Shown here one piece after another: positions 26,598 to 35,219 of a DNA stretch of 64,000 nucleotides. Both the position numbers and the translations under genes were made by a program. The notes under the pieces are model-generated. The model searched no databases. It saw only the letters and a list, made by a program, of their open reading frames with translations, and was not told where the DNA came from. This DNA is from a bacterium (GTDB taxonomy: Bacteria; Patescibacteriota; Minisyncoccia; Phycocordibacterales; UBA1006), in NCBI GenBank assembly GCA_030433255.1, contig JAUIMI010000002.1:239396-303395 (forward strand), read 5' to 3'. Position 1 is the stretch's first letter; each line of letters begins with the position of its first letter.

Positions 26598-26626
26598 AGT
26601 GTAACATCTTTTGTGTTTTCTGAAAA
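26598..26626 (-). promoter_or_regulatory. Promoter of the riboswitch-metK transcript
   Basis: Minus strand: -35 TTTTCA (26621-26626), 17-bp spacer, -10 TACACT (26598-26603). The predicted start, about 7 nt on, coincides with the first base of riboswitch P1. Confidence 0.6.
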
Positions 26627-26630
26627 AATG

Positions 26631-26636
26631 TACACT
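26631..26636 (+). promoter_or_regulatory. -10 box of uvrA
   Basis: TACACT ends 10 nt before the ATG at 26647, leaving a leader of only a few bases. It lies downstream of the earlier in-frame TTG at 26611, which supports 26647 as the start. Confidence 0.4.
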
Positions 26637-26646
26637 ACATAGAGTT

Positions 26647-29298
26647 ATGGCTTCTCAAAAAGAAAAAGAAAATAAACACAACCAAGAATGGATTACCGTC
26701 AAAGGTGCACGGACGCATAATCTAAAAGATATTACTGTTCAAATCCCACGTAACAAAATGACTGTTATTACTGGTCTATCTGGTTCTGGTAAATCTTCGC
26801 TTGCATTTGATACGATTTTCGCTGAAGGGCAGAGACGTTACGTTGAGTCACTTTCAAGTTATGCTCGTCAGTTTCTTAATCAAATGTCAAAACCTGATGT
26901 TGATGAAATTACTGGGCTTTCTCCTGCAATTTCTATTGATCAAAAAACGCGTTCAAATAACCCACGTTCAACTGTTGCAACGATTACTGAAGTATATGAT
27001 TACTTACGTATTCTCTATGCACGTGTTGGTCAACCATTTTCTCCAATTTCTGGAAAACGTATCAAGAAATTATCAAATCAAGAGATTCTTGATTTTGTTT
27101 TCAAATTGGTAGAAAAAAATAATAACCCAAAAACAGCAAAAAAAATAATGGGAGTTACCGTAGATGAAATGCAAATTCATATCATGGCACCTGTTATTCG
27201 TGGACGAAAAGGAGAGCATTACCAGCTCTTGTACGACATGTTGAACAAAGGCTACGCACAGGCACGTGTTGATGGGAGTATGAAGTCTTTGCGTAATAAA
27301 ATTACTATGACAAAGACAAAGAAACACGATATTGATTTTGTGGTTGATAGTTTTGCACTCCATGAATTTTCTGATAATCCAGACGATGTCCGATTACGGC
27401 TTGGTGAAGCTGTTGAAAAAGCTATCGATGAAGCTGAAGGTATGATAAAAATTCTCATTGAAACTGAAGATGGAAATGATATTGATGAAATATTGCTTTC
27501 TGCAAAATTAATATGTCCTGAAGATGGGTACGTATTCCCTGAAATTGAACCACGGTTATTTTCATTTAACTCACCCTATGGAGCATGTCCTGTTTGTAAT
27601 GGGTTAGGAACAAAGCATATGTTTGGTGAAGATGTATGTCCAGAATGTATGGGAGCACGATTGCGACCAGAGGCATTGCAAGTATTCCTAGGTGTATATG
27701 ATGAAGACGGTAATGTCGTTGACGATGAAGAAAAACGAAAGAGTATTGATGACTTTGTCGATATGAAAATCGAAGAAGCCTATGAATTTATGGCGACCAT
27801 TGATCTCACCGAAAAAGAGCAAAAAATTGCAGCTCCGCTGATTCGTGAAATTGAAAACCGACTTGAATTTATGATGTCTGTTGGGTTAGAATATTTAACC
27901 TTAGGACGACGTGCACATACCCTCTCTGGTGGGGAATCACAACGTATTCGTCTTTCATCTCAGTTAGGTTCGCAATTAGTTGGTGCATTATATGTATTAG
28001 ATGAACCAACAATTGGGTTACATGCACGTGATAACAAGCGACTCATTCAAACCCTGAGAGAATTAGCGGATAAAGGGAATACTATTTTGATTGTTGAACA
28101 TGATGAAGAAACTATTTTCGCTTCAGATTATTTAATCGAAATTGGTCCTGGTGCAGGAGAGCATGGTGGTGAAGTTATTGTTGCAGATGATCTTGATAAA
28201 CTATTAAAATCACCAACAGCTATAAAAAAATCTCTAACATTACAATATCTTACTGGTAAAAAGAAGGTTGAATTACCACAACGTCGTCGAACCAAAGACA
28301 AGGGTGGAATTGCTCTAGAGGGAATCGTATATAATAATTTAAATAATGTGAATGTTGAAATTCCATTAAATAAACTGACTTGTATTACGGGAGTTTCTGG
28401 GTCTGGAAAATCATCATTTATGCATGGAGTGTTAGCAAAAAACATGGAGGCTCGTTTATCGAGACGAAATCGTTCAAATGATGTTATTCGTGCACATACT
28501 GCTCATGGGTTTGGACAAATTTCTCGGGGAATTGTACTGGACCAATCACCAATTGGAAGAACACCACGGTCAAATCCTGCGACATATACAGGAACTTTTG
28601 ATCATATTCGTGACCTCTTTGCAGAAACAACTGAAGCCCAAATTCGTGGATGGAAAGCTGGACGTTTTTCATTTAATACTAAGGGTGGACGTTGTGAAGC
28701 TTGTCAGGGGCGTGGTGTTGTTGCTGTTGAGATGGGATTTTTACCAACCGTATATGTTACCTGTGATGTCTGTATGGGAACTCGCTATGAAAAGGAAACC
28801 TTACAAGTAAAATTTAAAGGGAAAAATATTTTTGAAGTATTAGAAATGACTGTTGAGGAAGCTCAAGAATTTTTCCAAGATATACCAGCAATTAACGATA
28901 GATTGAAAACGATGCTCGAGACTGGACTAGGGTACTTGCGTTTAGGTCAACCAGCAAACACACTCTCTGGTGGAGAATCACAACGAGTAAAAATAGCATC
29001 AGAATTGTACCGTCCTCAGTTAGAAAAATCATTATATTTATTGGATGAACCGACGGTTGGATTACATTTTGATGATGTTGCAAAGCTTATTGATATCATC
29101 CAACGACTTGTAAATAAAGGGAATACTGTTGTTGTAATTGAACACAATATGGATTTGATTAAGTGTAGTGATTATATTATTGATTTTGGTCCAAAGTCAG
29201 GAGACGAAGGGGGTAGGGTCGTTGCAAAGGGAAGTCCTGAAAATATTATTGATAATAAAAATTCAGTTACTGGGGAGTTTCTGAAGAAACATATGTAG
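26647..29298 (+). CDS. uvrA: Excinuclease ABC subunit A
   Basis: Damage-sensing ATPase of nucleotide excision repair, 883 aa. Two ABC modules: Walker A GLSGSGKSSL and GVSGSGKSSF, signatures LSGGESQRI and LSGGESQRV. Two zinc modules: CPVCNGLG...CPECMGARLRP in the first half and CEACQGRG...CDVCMGTRYE in the second. The damage-binding insertions are present, so the protein looks complete, slightly shorter than E. coli (940 aa). I start it at 26647 (MASQKEKEN). It shares a 200-bp divergent control region with metK; no SOS box is obvious. Confidence 0.97.
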   Translation: MASQKEKENKHNQEWITVKGARTHNLKDITVQIPRNKMTVITGLSGSGKSSLAFDTIFAEGQRRYVESLSSYARQFLNQMSKPDVDEITGLSPAISIDQKTRSNNPRSTVATITEVYDYLRILYARVGQPFSPISGKRIKKLSNQEILDFVFKLVEKNNNPKTAKKIMGVTVDEMQIHIMAPVIRGRKGEHYQLLYDMLNKGYAQARVDGSMKSLRNKITMTKTKKHDIDFVVDSFALHEFSDNPDDVRLRLGEAVEKAIDEAEGMIKILIETEDGNDIDEILLSAKLICPEDGYVFPEIEPRLFSFNSPYGACPVCNGLGTKHMFGEDVCPECMGARLRPEALQVFLGVYDEDGNVVDDEEKRKSIDDFVDMKIEEAYEFMATIDLTEKEQKIAAPLIREIENRLEFMMSVGLEYLTLGRRAHTLSGGESQRIRLSSQLGSQLVGALYVLDEPTIGLHARDNKRLIQTLRELADKGNTILIVEHDEETIFASDYLIEIGPGAGEHGGEVIVADDLDKLLKSPTAIKKSLTLQYLTGKKKVELPQRRRTKDKGGIALEGIVYNNLNNVNVEIPLNKLTCITGVSGSGKSSFMHGVLAKNMEARLSRRNRSNDVIRAHTAHGFGQISRGIVLDQSPIGRTPRSNPATYTGTFDHIRDLFAETTEAQIRGWKAGRFSFNTKGGRCEACQGRGVVAVEMGFLPTVYVTCDVCMGTRYEKETLQVKFKGKNIFEVLEMTVEEAQEFFQDIPAINDRLKTMLETGLGYLRLGQPANTLSGGESQRVKIASELYRPQLEKSLYLLDEPTVGLHFDDVAKLIDIIQRLVNKGNTVVVIEHNMDLIKCSDYIIDFGPKSGDEGGRVVAKGSPENIIDNKNSVTGEFLKKHM

Positions 29299-29304
29299 AA
29301 AAAT

Positions 29305-29333
29305 AAAAGCTAATCAATATGATTAGCTTTTTC
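29305..29333. terminator. Terminator between uvrA and the convergent small gene
   Basis: AAAAGCTAATCA-ATA-TGATTAGCTTTT, a perfect 12-bp stem with T-runs. Confidence 0.9.
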
Positions 29334-29346
29334 TTTGTTGTACATG

Positions 29347-29475
29347 TTAACTATTCGCCTCGCCATGTGTGGTAGGTGCTGATTCTTCAAATTCAGCGAT
29401 GTCGGTGTGTCCCGACATAGTAGCAATACGATTTCCTTGTGCGTCTGTTATTGTAACAGTTTCTCTTTGTGCCAT
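29347..29475 (-). CDS. Small acidic protein, 42 aa
   Basis: A short frame on the minus strand, MAQRETVTITDAQGNRIATM..., ending THGEANS. It is acidic and Thr-rich, with a beta-like first half. It has a plausible promoter 27-56 bases upstream and ends 14 bases before the uvrA terminator, so it makes a short transcript of its own. Not recognised. It fills most of the 313-base gap between uvrA and the next plus-strand gene. Confidence 0.5.
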   Translation of the reverse strand: MAQRETVTITDAQGNRIATMSGHTDIAEFEESAPTTHGEANS

Positions 29476-29501
29476 ATTGTTTAATTTAAGTTATTTTTTT
29501 C

Positions 29502-29531
29502 ACTATACATTATGTATTACCTATTTGTAAA
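29502..29531 (-). promoter_or_regulatory. Promoter of the 42-aa gene
   Basis: Minus strand: -35 TTTACA (29526-29531), 18-bp spacer, -10 TATAGT (29502-29507). Confidence 0.5.
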
Positions 29532-29611
29532 GTATTATTTATAGCTCTTGCTAAAAATAATACTTTATGTTACTGTGAACTTTGTAATCAATACAGTTAG
29601 TGTAAAAAAAT

Positions 29612-30679
29612 ATGAAAAAATCACGAAAAATTAAACTTAATTTCAAACCTCAAAATTCTTCAAAAAAATTATTAAAGGATTTGAAGGATAGAGATCGATA
29701 TGTACTAGAAAGTCGTTTCGGTCTTGCAAATACAAAAAAGAAGACTTTGGAGTCAATTGGTCAAGAGTATGATATTACTCGAGAACGTGTTCGTCAAATT
29801 CAAGATGCTGCATTAAAAGCCATCCGTAAATCTGATAGTTATGATGAAGCACGTGAAATTTTTACAGAAATTGAAACTATTATTCATGACCTAGGAGGTG
29901 TTGTTTCAGAAGATCATTTACTTGACTATGTTCATGATGATGAATTGATGCAAAACCATATTCATTTCCACCTTGTTGTTGGAGATAATTTCAAAAAACA
30001 CAAAGAAGATAAAAAATTCCGATCACGATGGTCAGTGAATGGAGATTTAACAGAAAAAGTTCATAATGCATTAGAGAAACTTCACGGTCATGTAACTGAA
30101 GAAGAACTCCTCTCAGAAGAACAAATGGTATTAAAATTCCTCGATAGACTTGATGGCGTTGAAGACGGTCATATTGATGATGATATAGCTCGGCGTTTCT
30201 TAACTCTTTCGAAAATTATCGACAGTAATCCACTTGGTGATTGGGGGCTAACTGCTTCTCAAAATATTTCGGTACGTGGTATTCGTGATTATGCTTACCT
30301 TATTATGAAGAAAAATGGTTCACCTATGCACTTCCGAGAGGTAGCTGAACAAATCACTGATACCTTTGATAAGAAAGCACACCCAGCAACAACTCACAAT
30401 GAACTCATTAAGGATGATAGATTTGTTCTTGTTGGACGAGGTATGTATGGGCTTAAGGAATGGGGGTATCGAAGTGGTGTCGTAAAAGATGTTATTAAAG
30501 ATTTAATTGACGAACGAGGACCACTTAGTAAAGAAGAAATTATTGAAGCAGTTCTGAAAGAACGATATTTGAAAGAGAATACGATTCTTGTAAATCTTTC
30601 AAATAAGGATTATTTCAAAAAAAATGATGAAGGTAAGTACATTTTATCTGATAAATTAACAAAGAAATTAAAGAAGTAA
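29612..30679 (+). CDS. Sigma-70 region 4 fused to a HARE-HTH-like domain
   Basis: 355 aa. The N-terminus holds a sigma region 4 (residues about 20-72: LKDRDRYVLESRFGL, then TLESIGQEYDITRERVRQIQDAALKAIRK), very like the RpoD -35-binding helix-turn-helix. Regions 1-3 are absent, so it cannot act as a normal sigma factor. The middle is helical and charged. Around residues 222-295 (GIRDYAYLIMKKNGSPMHFREVAEQI ... RFVLVGRGMYGLKEWGY) it matches the HARE-HTH winged helix found in the delta subunit RpoE of Firmicutes, and the last 60 residues hold a second winged-helix-like stretch. It probably binds RNA polymerase or -35 DNA as a regulator. Monocistronic, with a strong terminator. Confidence 0.8.
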   Translation: MKKSRKIKLNFKPQNSSKKLLKDLKDRDRYVLESRFGLANTKKKTLESIGQEYDITRERVRQIQDAALKAIRKSDSYDEAREIFTEIETIIHDLGGVVSEDHLLDYVHDDELMQNHIHFHLVVGDNFKKHKEDKKFRSRWSVNGDLTEKVHNALEKLHGHVTEEELLSEEQMVLKFLDRLDGVEDGHIDDDIARRFLTLSKIIDSNPLGDWGLTASQNISVRGIRDYAYLIMKKNGSPMHFREVAEQITDTFDKKAHPATTHNELIKDDRFVLVGRGMYGLKEWGYRSGVVKDVIKDLIDERGPLSKEEIIEAVLKERYLKENTILVNLSNKDYFKKNDEGKYILSDKLTKKLKK

Positions 30680-30689
30680 TTTCTTATCT

Positions 30690-30720
30690 AAAACAATTCA
30701 TAATTGTATGAATTGTTTTT
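30690..30720 (+). terminator. Terminator of the sigma4-HARE gene
   Basis: AAACAATTCATA-ATTG-TATGAATTGTTT, a perfect 12-bp stem followed by a T-run. Confidence 0.9.
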
Positions 30721-30740
30721 CTTTTTTAATACATAAATGA

Positions 30741-30746
30741 TACACT
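30741..30746 (+). promoter_or_regulatory. -10 box of the 30753 unit
   Basis: TACACT ends 6 nt before the ATG at 30753; leaderless. Confidence 0.4.
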
Positions 30747-30752
30747 TGAGTT

Positions 30753-31997
30753 ATGAATTTTCTATGGAATATTTTTGCTCAAACGGCATTTATTTGGGTT
30801 CCTATTATTTTAGGAATTATTTCTTGGCGTTTGTATATGGAATATCAGAGGCAACGATACGTATCAAATAAAATTTCATACGTAATGCTTGAAATAAATA
30901 TCCCAAAAGATGTACATAAATCTCCAGAGGCTATGGAAATAATTATTGATGTGCTTCATCATATGGGTGGTGGTGGAATGTCTTGGCGTCACCGCGTATG
31001 GATGGGAGCACAACTTCATCCTGCTTCTCTTGAAATTATTTCGGTTGAAGGTTCAGTTTATTTTTTTATGAGAGTGAGCACACAGATTGCTCAATTGGTA
31101 AAAAGTACTATCTATTCTCAATACCCAAATGTCGAGATTAACGAGGTGGATGATTACACAAAATATGTGCCGAATTATAATTTTCATCAACATTCATGGG
31201 ATGTATATGGAGCTGATTTTAAACTTAGTGGACCAAACTTTCTTCCCATCAAAACATATATTGATTATGGATTAGATAAGGCGGTTGGAAGCCTTGAAGA
31301 AGAGCAAAAAATTGACCCACTTACTCCGCTCTTGGAATATTTAGGAACCTTAAGAGCTGGTGAACAAATTTGGTTACAATTTATTGTTCGTGCAGATGGT
31401 TTTTCAAATTGGCGTGATCAAGCAAAAGAATACATTAAGGAAAAAATAGGAAAGGCAAGTATGATTTCTGATGATGAAACATTCCAAACGGTTAGACTAT
31501 CGCATGGAGAACAAGAACAAATAAAAGCTATTGAACGTAGCCTCTCTAAACTCGCATTTGAAACAGTTATTCGAGGAGTCTATATTGCAAAAAAAGATGA
31601 CTTTAAAAAAACATCTGTAGGTTTTTTTAAAAACCCAATATTTAAACCTTTTAACTCTCAATATTTAAATAGTATTCGTAAAAAGAGTGATAGTGATCCT
31701 ATTGATTGGGTCTGGCAAGATATTACGGGATTAAAAGGACCTCGATTAAAACGCGATTTTTTTAACGCATATGTAGCGAGGTCTTCTTTCTATGGTTCTC
31801 CATTTGATTTTTCTCGTCCTTCAACATTACCCTCTGCATTCTTTCAATTACTTTTCCCAAAAAAAGAAGAACACATGGTTTTGACGAGTGAAGAGCTTGC
31901 AACACTATTTCATATTCCAGGTCGAGTTTCTGAAACAACAAGTGTTGCTCGTATTGATGCAACAAAATCAGAACCTCCTGTTAACCTTCCTTTATAA
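30753..31997 (+). CDS. Conserved CPR-type membrane protein, possible partner of the TraD-like ATPase
   Basis: 414 aa. An N-terminal membrane helix (FIWVPIILGIISWRLYMEY) is followed by a large soluble domain with features such as INIPKDVHKSPEAMEIIIDVLHH, MGGGGMSWRHRVW and GEQIWLQFIVR. I recognise the general type from CPR genomes, where such proteins commonly lie beside the VirD4/TraD-like ATPase of the kind encoded here at 59990. In this window the two are 28 kb apart, and this gene is instead coupled to mltG (stop and start 2 bases apart). The role is not established; a membrane platform for DNA or protein transfer is a guess. Confidence 0.6.
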   Translation: MNFLWNIFAQTAFIWVPIILGIISWRLYMEYQRQRYVSNKISYVMLEINIPKDVHKSPEAMEIIIDVLHHMGGGGMSWRHRVWMGAQLHPASLEIISVEGSVYFFMRVSTQIAQLVKSTIYSQYPNVEINEVDDYTKYVPNYNFHQHSWDVYGADFKLSGPNFLPIKTYIDYGLDKAVGSLEEEQKIDPLTPLLEYLGTLRAGEQIWLQFIVRADGFSNWRDQAKEYIKEKIGKASMISDDETFQTVRLSHGEQEQIKAIERSLSKLAFETVIRGVYIAKKDDFKKTSVGFFKNPIFKPFNSQYLNSIRKKSDSDPIDWVWQDITGLKGPRLKRDFFNAYVARSSFYGSPFDFSRPSTLPSAFFQLLFPKKEEHMVLTSEELATLFHIPGRVSETTSVARIDATKSEPPVNLPL

Positions 31998-31999
31998 TA

Positions 32000-32965
32000 A
32001 TGACATTTGATTTAGAACAACAACCAAAAAACCAAAAAAACAAAACAATGAGAAATCTTATCATTGTTTTGTTTTTGTTCTTTGTACTGATAGTAGGTGT
32101 TTCTGGTATGTACTTATTTTCACCTATTTCTTTGTCTCAAGAGGAAAGAATAAATATTCCAAACGGGTATTCTATTATTCAGACTGGGAACCTCTTAGAA
32201 GAAAAAAAAATTATAACATCATCACTTTTTTTTAGGATTCTTGGTCAGCTTGATAATATTGTTATAAAGTCTGGAACGTATTCTTTTGAAGGTAGCTTTG
32301 GTATTACGGAAGTTATTGAACGTTTACGGATTGGTGACTATGGTGATGTTTATATTTCTGTAACTATTCCTGAGGGATCTACAACCTTACAGATAGCAAA
32401 CATCTTGGAGGAAAAAATTGAGAACTTTGATAAAAATCTATTCATTGAATTAACACAAGATAAAGAAGGGTATTTATTCCCAGATACGTATCAGTTTTTA
32501 CCGGAAGTGAGTACAGAATCTGTTGCCCGTATTCTTATCAATACTTTTAATGAGCGCACTGAAGAATTACAAAAAGGATATACAGACCGTACATGGGAAG
32601 ATGTTATTATTATGGCTTCTATTCTCGAAAAAGAAGCAACTGGTAACCAAGAAGAGAAACAAATAGTGTCAGGTATCCTATGGAAACGAATAGACGAAGG
32701 TAAATTGCTACAAGTCGATGCTCCTTTTCAATATATCAATGGAGTTGTTGATGCAAAAGATTTGCGCGTTGATGGTCCATATAATACCTATACTCGTAAG
32801 GGTCTAACCCCAACGCCTATTGGTAATCCTGGTATTGATTCAATTACTGCAGCTCTTTCTCCAATTTCAAGTCCTTATTATTTTTATTTACATGCTGGTG
32901 GTCAAATTTATTATGGAAGAACATATAACGACCATATTAATAATATAAATCGGTATTTACGGTAG
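32000..32965 (+). CDS. mltG: Endolytic murein transglycosylase MltG
   Basis: Cuts nascent glycan strands and is thought to end their elongation. 321 aa: one N-terminal membrane helix (NLIIVLFLFFVLIVGVSGMYLF), a LysM-like subdomain (IPNGYSIIQTGNLLEEKKII), then the YceG catalytic domain with FPDTYQF, ILEKEA (the likely catalytic Glu is residue 210), VDAPFQYI and TPTPIGNPG. Full length for the family. Two bases after the preceding membrane-protein gene, so coexpressed with it. With MreB/MreC it supports an active peptidoglycan wall. Confidence 0.94.
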   Translation: MTFDLEQQPKNQKNKTMRNLIIVLFLFFVLIVGVSGMYLFSPISLSQEERINIPNGYSIIQTGNLLEEKKIITSSLFFRILGQLDNIVIKSGTYSFEGSFGITEVIERLRIGDYGDVYISVTIPEGSTTLQIANILEEKIENFDKNLFIELTQDKEGYLFPDTYQFLPEVSTESVARILINTFNERTEELQKGYTDRTWEDVIIMASILEKEATGNQEEKQIVSGILWKRIDEGKLLQVDAPFQYINGVVDAKDLRVDGPYNTYTRKGLTPTPIGNPGIDSITAALSPISSPYYFYLHAGGQIYYGRTYNDHINNINRYLR

Positions 32966-32977
32966 GTAATGTTTATG

Positions 32978-32983
32978 TACAAT
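32978..32983 (+). promoter_or_regulatory. -10 box of the exonuclease gene
   Basis: TACAAT preceded by TG ends 7 nt before the ATG at 32991 and overlaps the earlier in-frame ATG at 32982. This selects 32991 as the leaderless start. Confidence 0.5.
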
Positions 32984-32990
32984 GGGAACC

Positions 32991-33530
32991 ATGAAGAATA
33001 AAAATCTTGCCTTTATTGATATTGAAACAACAGGGTTTAATCCAGAGACCCAAGAAATCATAGAAATCGGATGTGTCATTGTTAAACAAAATGATGGAGC
33101 TCTTGGTGACATTGTAGAAGAATTTGAGCTTAAAATTAAACCAGAAAAGTTAGAAAATGCTGACCCTGAAGCCTTATCCATTAATGGATACAATGAGGCA
33201 GAATGGCTTTTTGCTTCAACCTTGGAACAAGCCATGCAGGTATTTGCTGATAAAACAAAAGATTGTATTTTCGTTGCTCATAATGCAGCATTCGATTGGT
33301 CGTTCATTGCAAAAGCATTTGCCACCACGGGTATTGAGAATAAAATGTTTTATGCAAAAATTGATACTATCTCCTTTGCATTTGCAAAACTTCACAAAGA
33401 TCCAAGTGTAACTAAATATAATCTAGGTTCATTATGTGAACGATTTGATATTACTAACGATAGAGCTCATACGGCATTAGCTGATACCCGTGCAACTGTT
33501 GAAGTGTATCGAAAATTATTAGAGCTTTAA
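32991..33530 (+). CDS. DnaQ-like 3'-5' exonuclease (DEDDh family)
   Basis: 179 aa, a single exonuclease domain. The three motifs are complete: Exo I DIETTGFNPETQEIIEIG (Asp and Glu), Exo II HNAAFDWSFI, Exo III HTALADTRATVEVY with the DEDDh His. This fits the epsilon proofreading subunit, or a stand-alone RNase T/oligoribonuclease-like enzyme; lack of extra domains leaves both open. The start at 32991 (MKNKNLAFID) is chosen from the -10 position; 32982 would add three residues. Short single-gene unit with a terminator at its stop. Confidence 0.88.
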   Translation: MKNKNLAFIDIETTGFNPETQEIIEIGCVIVKQNDGALGDIVEEFELKIKPEKLENADPEALSINGYNEAEWLFASTLEQAMQVFADKTKDCIFVAHNAAFDWSFIAKAFATTGIENKMFYAKIDTISFAFAKLHKDPSVTKYNLGSLCERFDITNDRAHTALADTRATVEVYRKLLEL

Positions 33531-33553
33531 ACACTGTTTCAGTGTTTTTTTTC
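33529..33553 (+). terminator. Terminator of the exonuclease gene
   Basis: AAACACTG-TTT-CAGTGTTT followed by TTTTT, starting at the stop codon. Confidence 0.85.
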
Positions 33554-33560
33554 TACATGA

Positions 33561-33566
33561 TATAAT
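33561..33566 (+). promoter_or_regulatory. -10 box of the Nudix gene
   Basis: A consensus TATAAT ends 10 nt before the ATG at 33577. Confidence 0.5.
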
Positions 33567-33576
33567 TCTAATAATT

Positions 33577-33990
33577 ATGCGTTATCGAGTGTCATGTGGT
33601 GTTATTCCTGTGTATAGAGAAGCGAACGGAACTATTCGTTTTCTACTTGTTCAAGGTCATGGAAATTATTGGGGTTTTCCCAAAGGTCATAAGGAAAAAA
33701 ATGAAACACATAGACAAACAGCAGAACGAGAATTGAAAGAAGAAACTGGCCTTGTATGTAAAGAGTATTTTGGAAATACTATGTTTACTGAACGATATAG
33801 AATTCCTAAAAAAAGAGGGAGTGATATTATTAAAAAAGTATTATATTTTGTTGGGATTGTTTCTGATAATTCTGTGGATCTTCAAACAACAGAATTAAAA
33901 AAATACGGCTGGTTCACTTTAGAAGAGGCTGAATTAAAGCTTATGAAGAATAGAATTAGCATGTTATATGAGGTAATGCGGTTACTATAA
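33577..33990 (+). CDS. Nudix hydrolase
   Basis: 137 aa. A complete Nudix box (GHKEKNETHRQTAERELKEETGL, fitting GX5EX7REUXEEXGU) follows FLLVQGHGNYWGFPKG. The layout, with an N-terminal CGVIPVYREANGTIRFLLV and no extra domain, is like the Ap4A-hydrolase-type Nudix proteins, but the substrate cannot be read from this. It would hydrolyse nucleoside diphosphate-linked compounds, removing toxic or signalling nucleotides. Single gene between a terminator and mnmA; the 50-base gap after it has no clear terminator, so mnmA may be reached by read-through. Confidence 0.88.
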   Translation: MRYRVSCGVIPVYREANGTIRFLLVQGHGNYWGFPKGHKEKNETHRQTAERELKEETGLVCKEYFGNTMFTERYRIPKKRGSDIIKKVLYFVGIVSDNSVDLQTTELKKYGWFTLEEAELKLMKNRISMLYEVMRLL

Positions 33991-34040
33991 CTTCTTTTAC
34001 TATCTTTACTTATTATATTTTCTTATTAAAATCATACATT

Positions 34041-35129
34041 ATGAAAAAACCATCAGAAACAACTGTGTTTGTTGGTGTTTCTGGAGGTGTTGATTCCTCT
34101 GTTTCATTAGCGCTATTACAAGAACAAGGCTATCGTGTCGTTGGTGTTTTTATACGTACATGGCAGCCGGACTGGATAGAATGTACGTGGCGAGATGAAC
34201 GTCGTGATGCTATGCGTGTATGCGCTCATTTAAATGTTCCTTTTGTTGAACTAGATTTAGAAAAAGAATACAAAGAAGGTGTTGCTGATTACATGATTCG
34301 TGAATATCGTTCCGGAAGAACCCCAAATCCAGATGTTATGTGTAATCGAGAAGTAAAATTTGGTGGTTTTCTACGGTGGGCATTGGATAAAGGTGCAGAT
34401 TACGTTGCAACAGGTCATTATGTAGATAGATTAGTTAACGAAAACGGCTCAGTCACGATGCTACGTGGAAACGACCCTCAAAAAGACCAATCTTATTTTT
34501 TATGGACGTTAACACAAGAGCAATTACAACATATACTATTTCCTGTTGGTAATATACCAAAATCTCATGTTCGAAAATTAGCAAAAAAATATAATCTACC
34601 TACTGCGGTTAAAAAAGACTCACAGGGTATTTGTTTTATCGGCGATATTGATATGAAAGATTTTCTTCGTCATTATATTAATGAACAAGAAGGTAGTGTA
34701 TTAAACGCTTATGGGGAAATTATTGGTACTCATAATGGGGCATTATTTTATACTATTAATGAGCGACATGGTTTTTTAATCCATAAAGAGTTCAAGGGAA
34801 CTAATGATAATCCGTATTATGTTATTGCAAAAGATATCGAAAACAACACTATTACTGTCTCTCAAAATCCAGAACAAGACACAGAGGTGGTTACTTCGTA
34901 TCGTCTTGTTGATATGGTTGATAATCAAAATATCTTTTCAGTAGAACAAGATTTAGAGGCTCAAATTCGTTACCGAGGTTCTGTAAAAAAAATCACTATC
35001 AATGAATTCAATAGTATACAAAAAACTGCAATAATCACATTTTCTGAACCTGATACAACTATTGCACCTGGTCAATCAGTTGTGTTTTATAAAGGACGTA
35101 CGTGTCTTGGTGGTGGAATTATTGCTTGA
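34041..35129 (+). CDS. mnmA: tRNA-specific 2-thiouridylase MnmA
   Basis: Adds sulfur to the wobble uridine (s2U34) of tRNAs for Lys, Glu and Gln. 362 aa. The ATP PP-loop SGGVDSSVSLALL is at the N-terminus. The two catalytic cysteines are visible: TPNPDVMCNREVKFG (nucleophile) and DSQGICFIGD (second Cys). The C-terminal beta-barrel (AQIRYRGS...IAPGQSVVFYKG) is present. Full length. The stop is TGA, showing the standard code. The sulfur donors (IscS, TusA) are not in the window. Confidence 0.96.
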   Translation: MKKPSETTVFVGVSGGVDSSVSLALLQEQGYRVVGVFIRTWQPDWIECTWRDERRDAMRVCAHLNVPFVELDLEKEYKEGVADYMIREYRSGRTPNPDVMCNREVKFGGFLRWALDKGADYVATGHYVDRLVNENGSVTMLRGNDPQKDQSYFLWTLTQEQLQHILFPVGNIPKSHVRKLAKKYNLPTAVKKDSQGICFIGDIDMKDFLRHYINEQEGSVLNAYGEIIGTHNGALFYTINERHGFLIHKEFKGTNDNPYYVIAKDIENNTITVSQNPEQDTEVVTSYRLVDMVDNQNIFSVEQDLEAQIRYRGSVKKITINEFNSIQKTAIITFSEPDTTIAPGQSVVFYKGRTCLGGGIIA

Positions 35130-35142
35130 TTATTACACTGAG

Positions 35143-35174
35143 AAATAGATTTTTTGACTAAATCTATTTTTTTT
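35143..35174 (+). terminator. Terminator of mnmA, overlapping a possible -35 box
   Basis: AAATAGATTT-N7-AAATCTATTT followed by TTTTT. The loop contains TTGACT, which with TTAAAT 17 bp further on could be a promoter for the antiporter gene. Confidence 0.75.
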
Positions 35175-35219
35175 GTTTAAATATAGAAAATTATACAAAT
35201 CAAAATTAAATAAAAAAGA

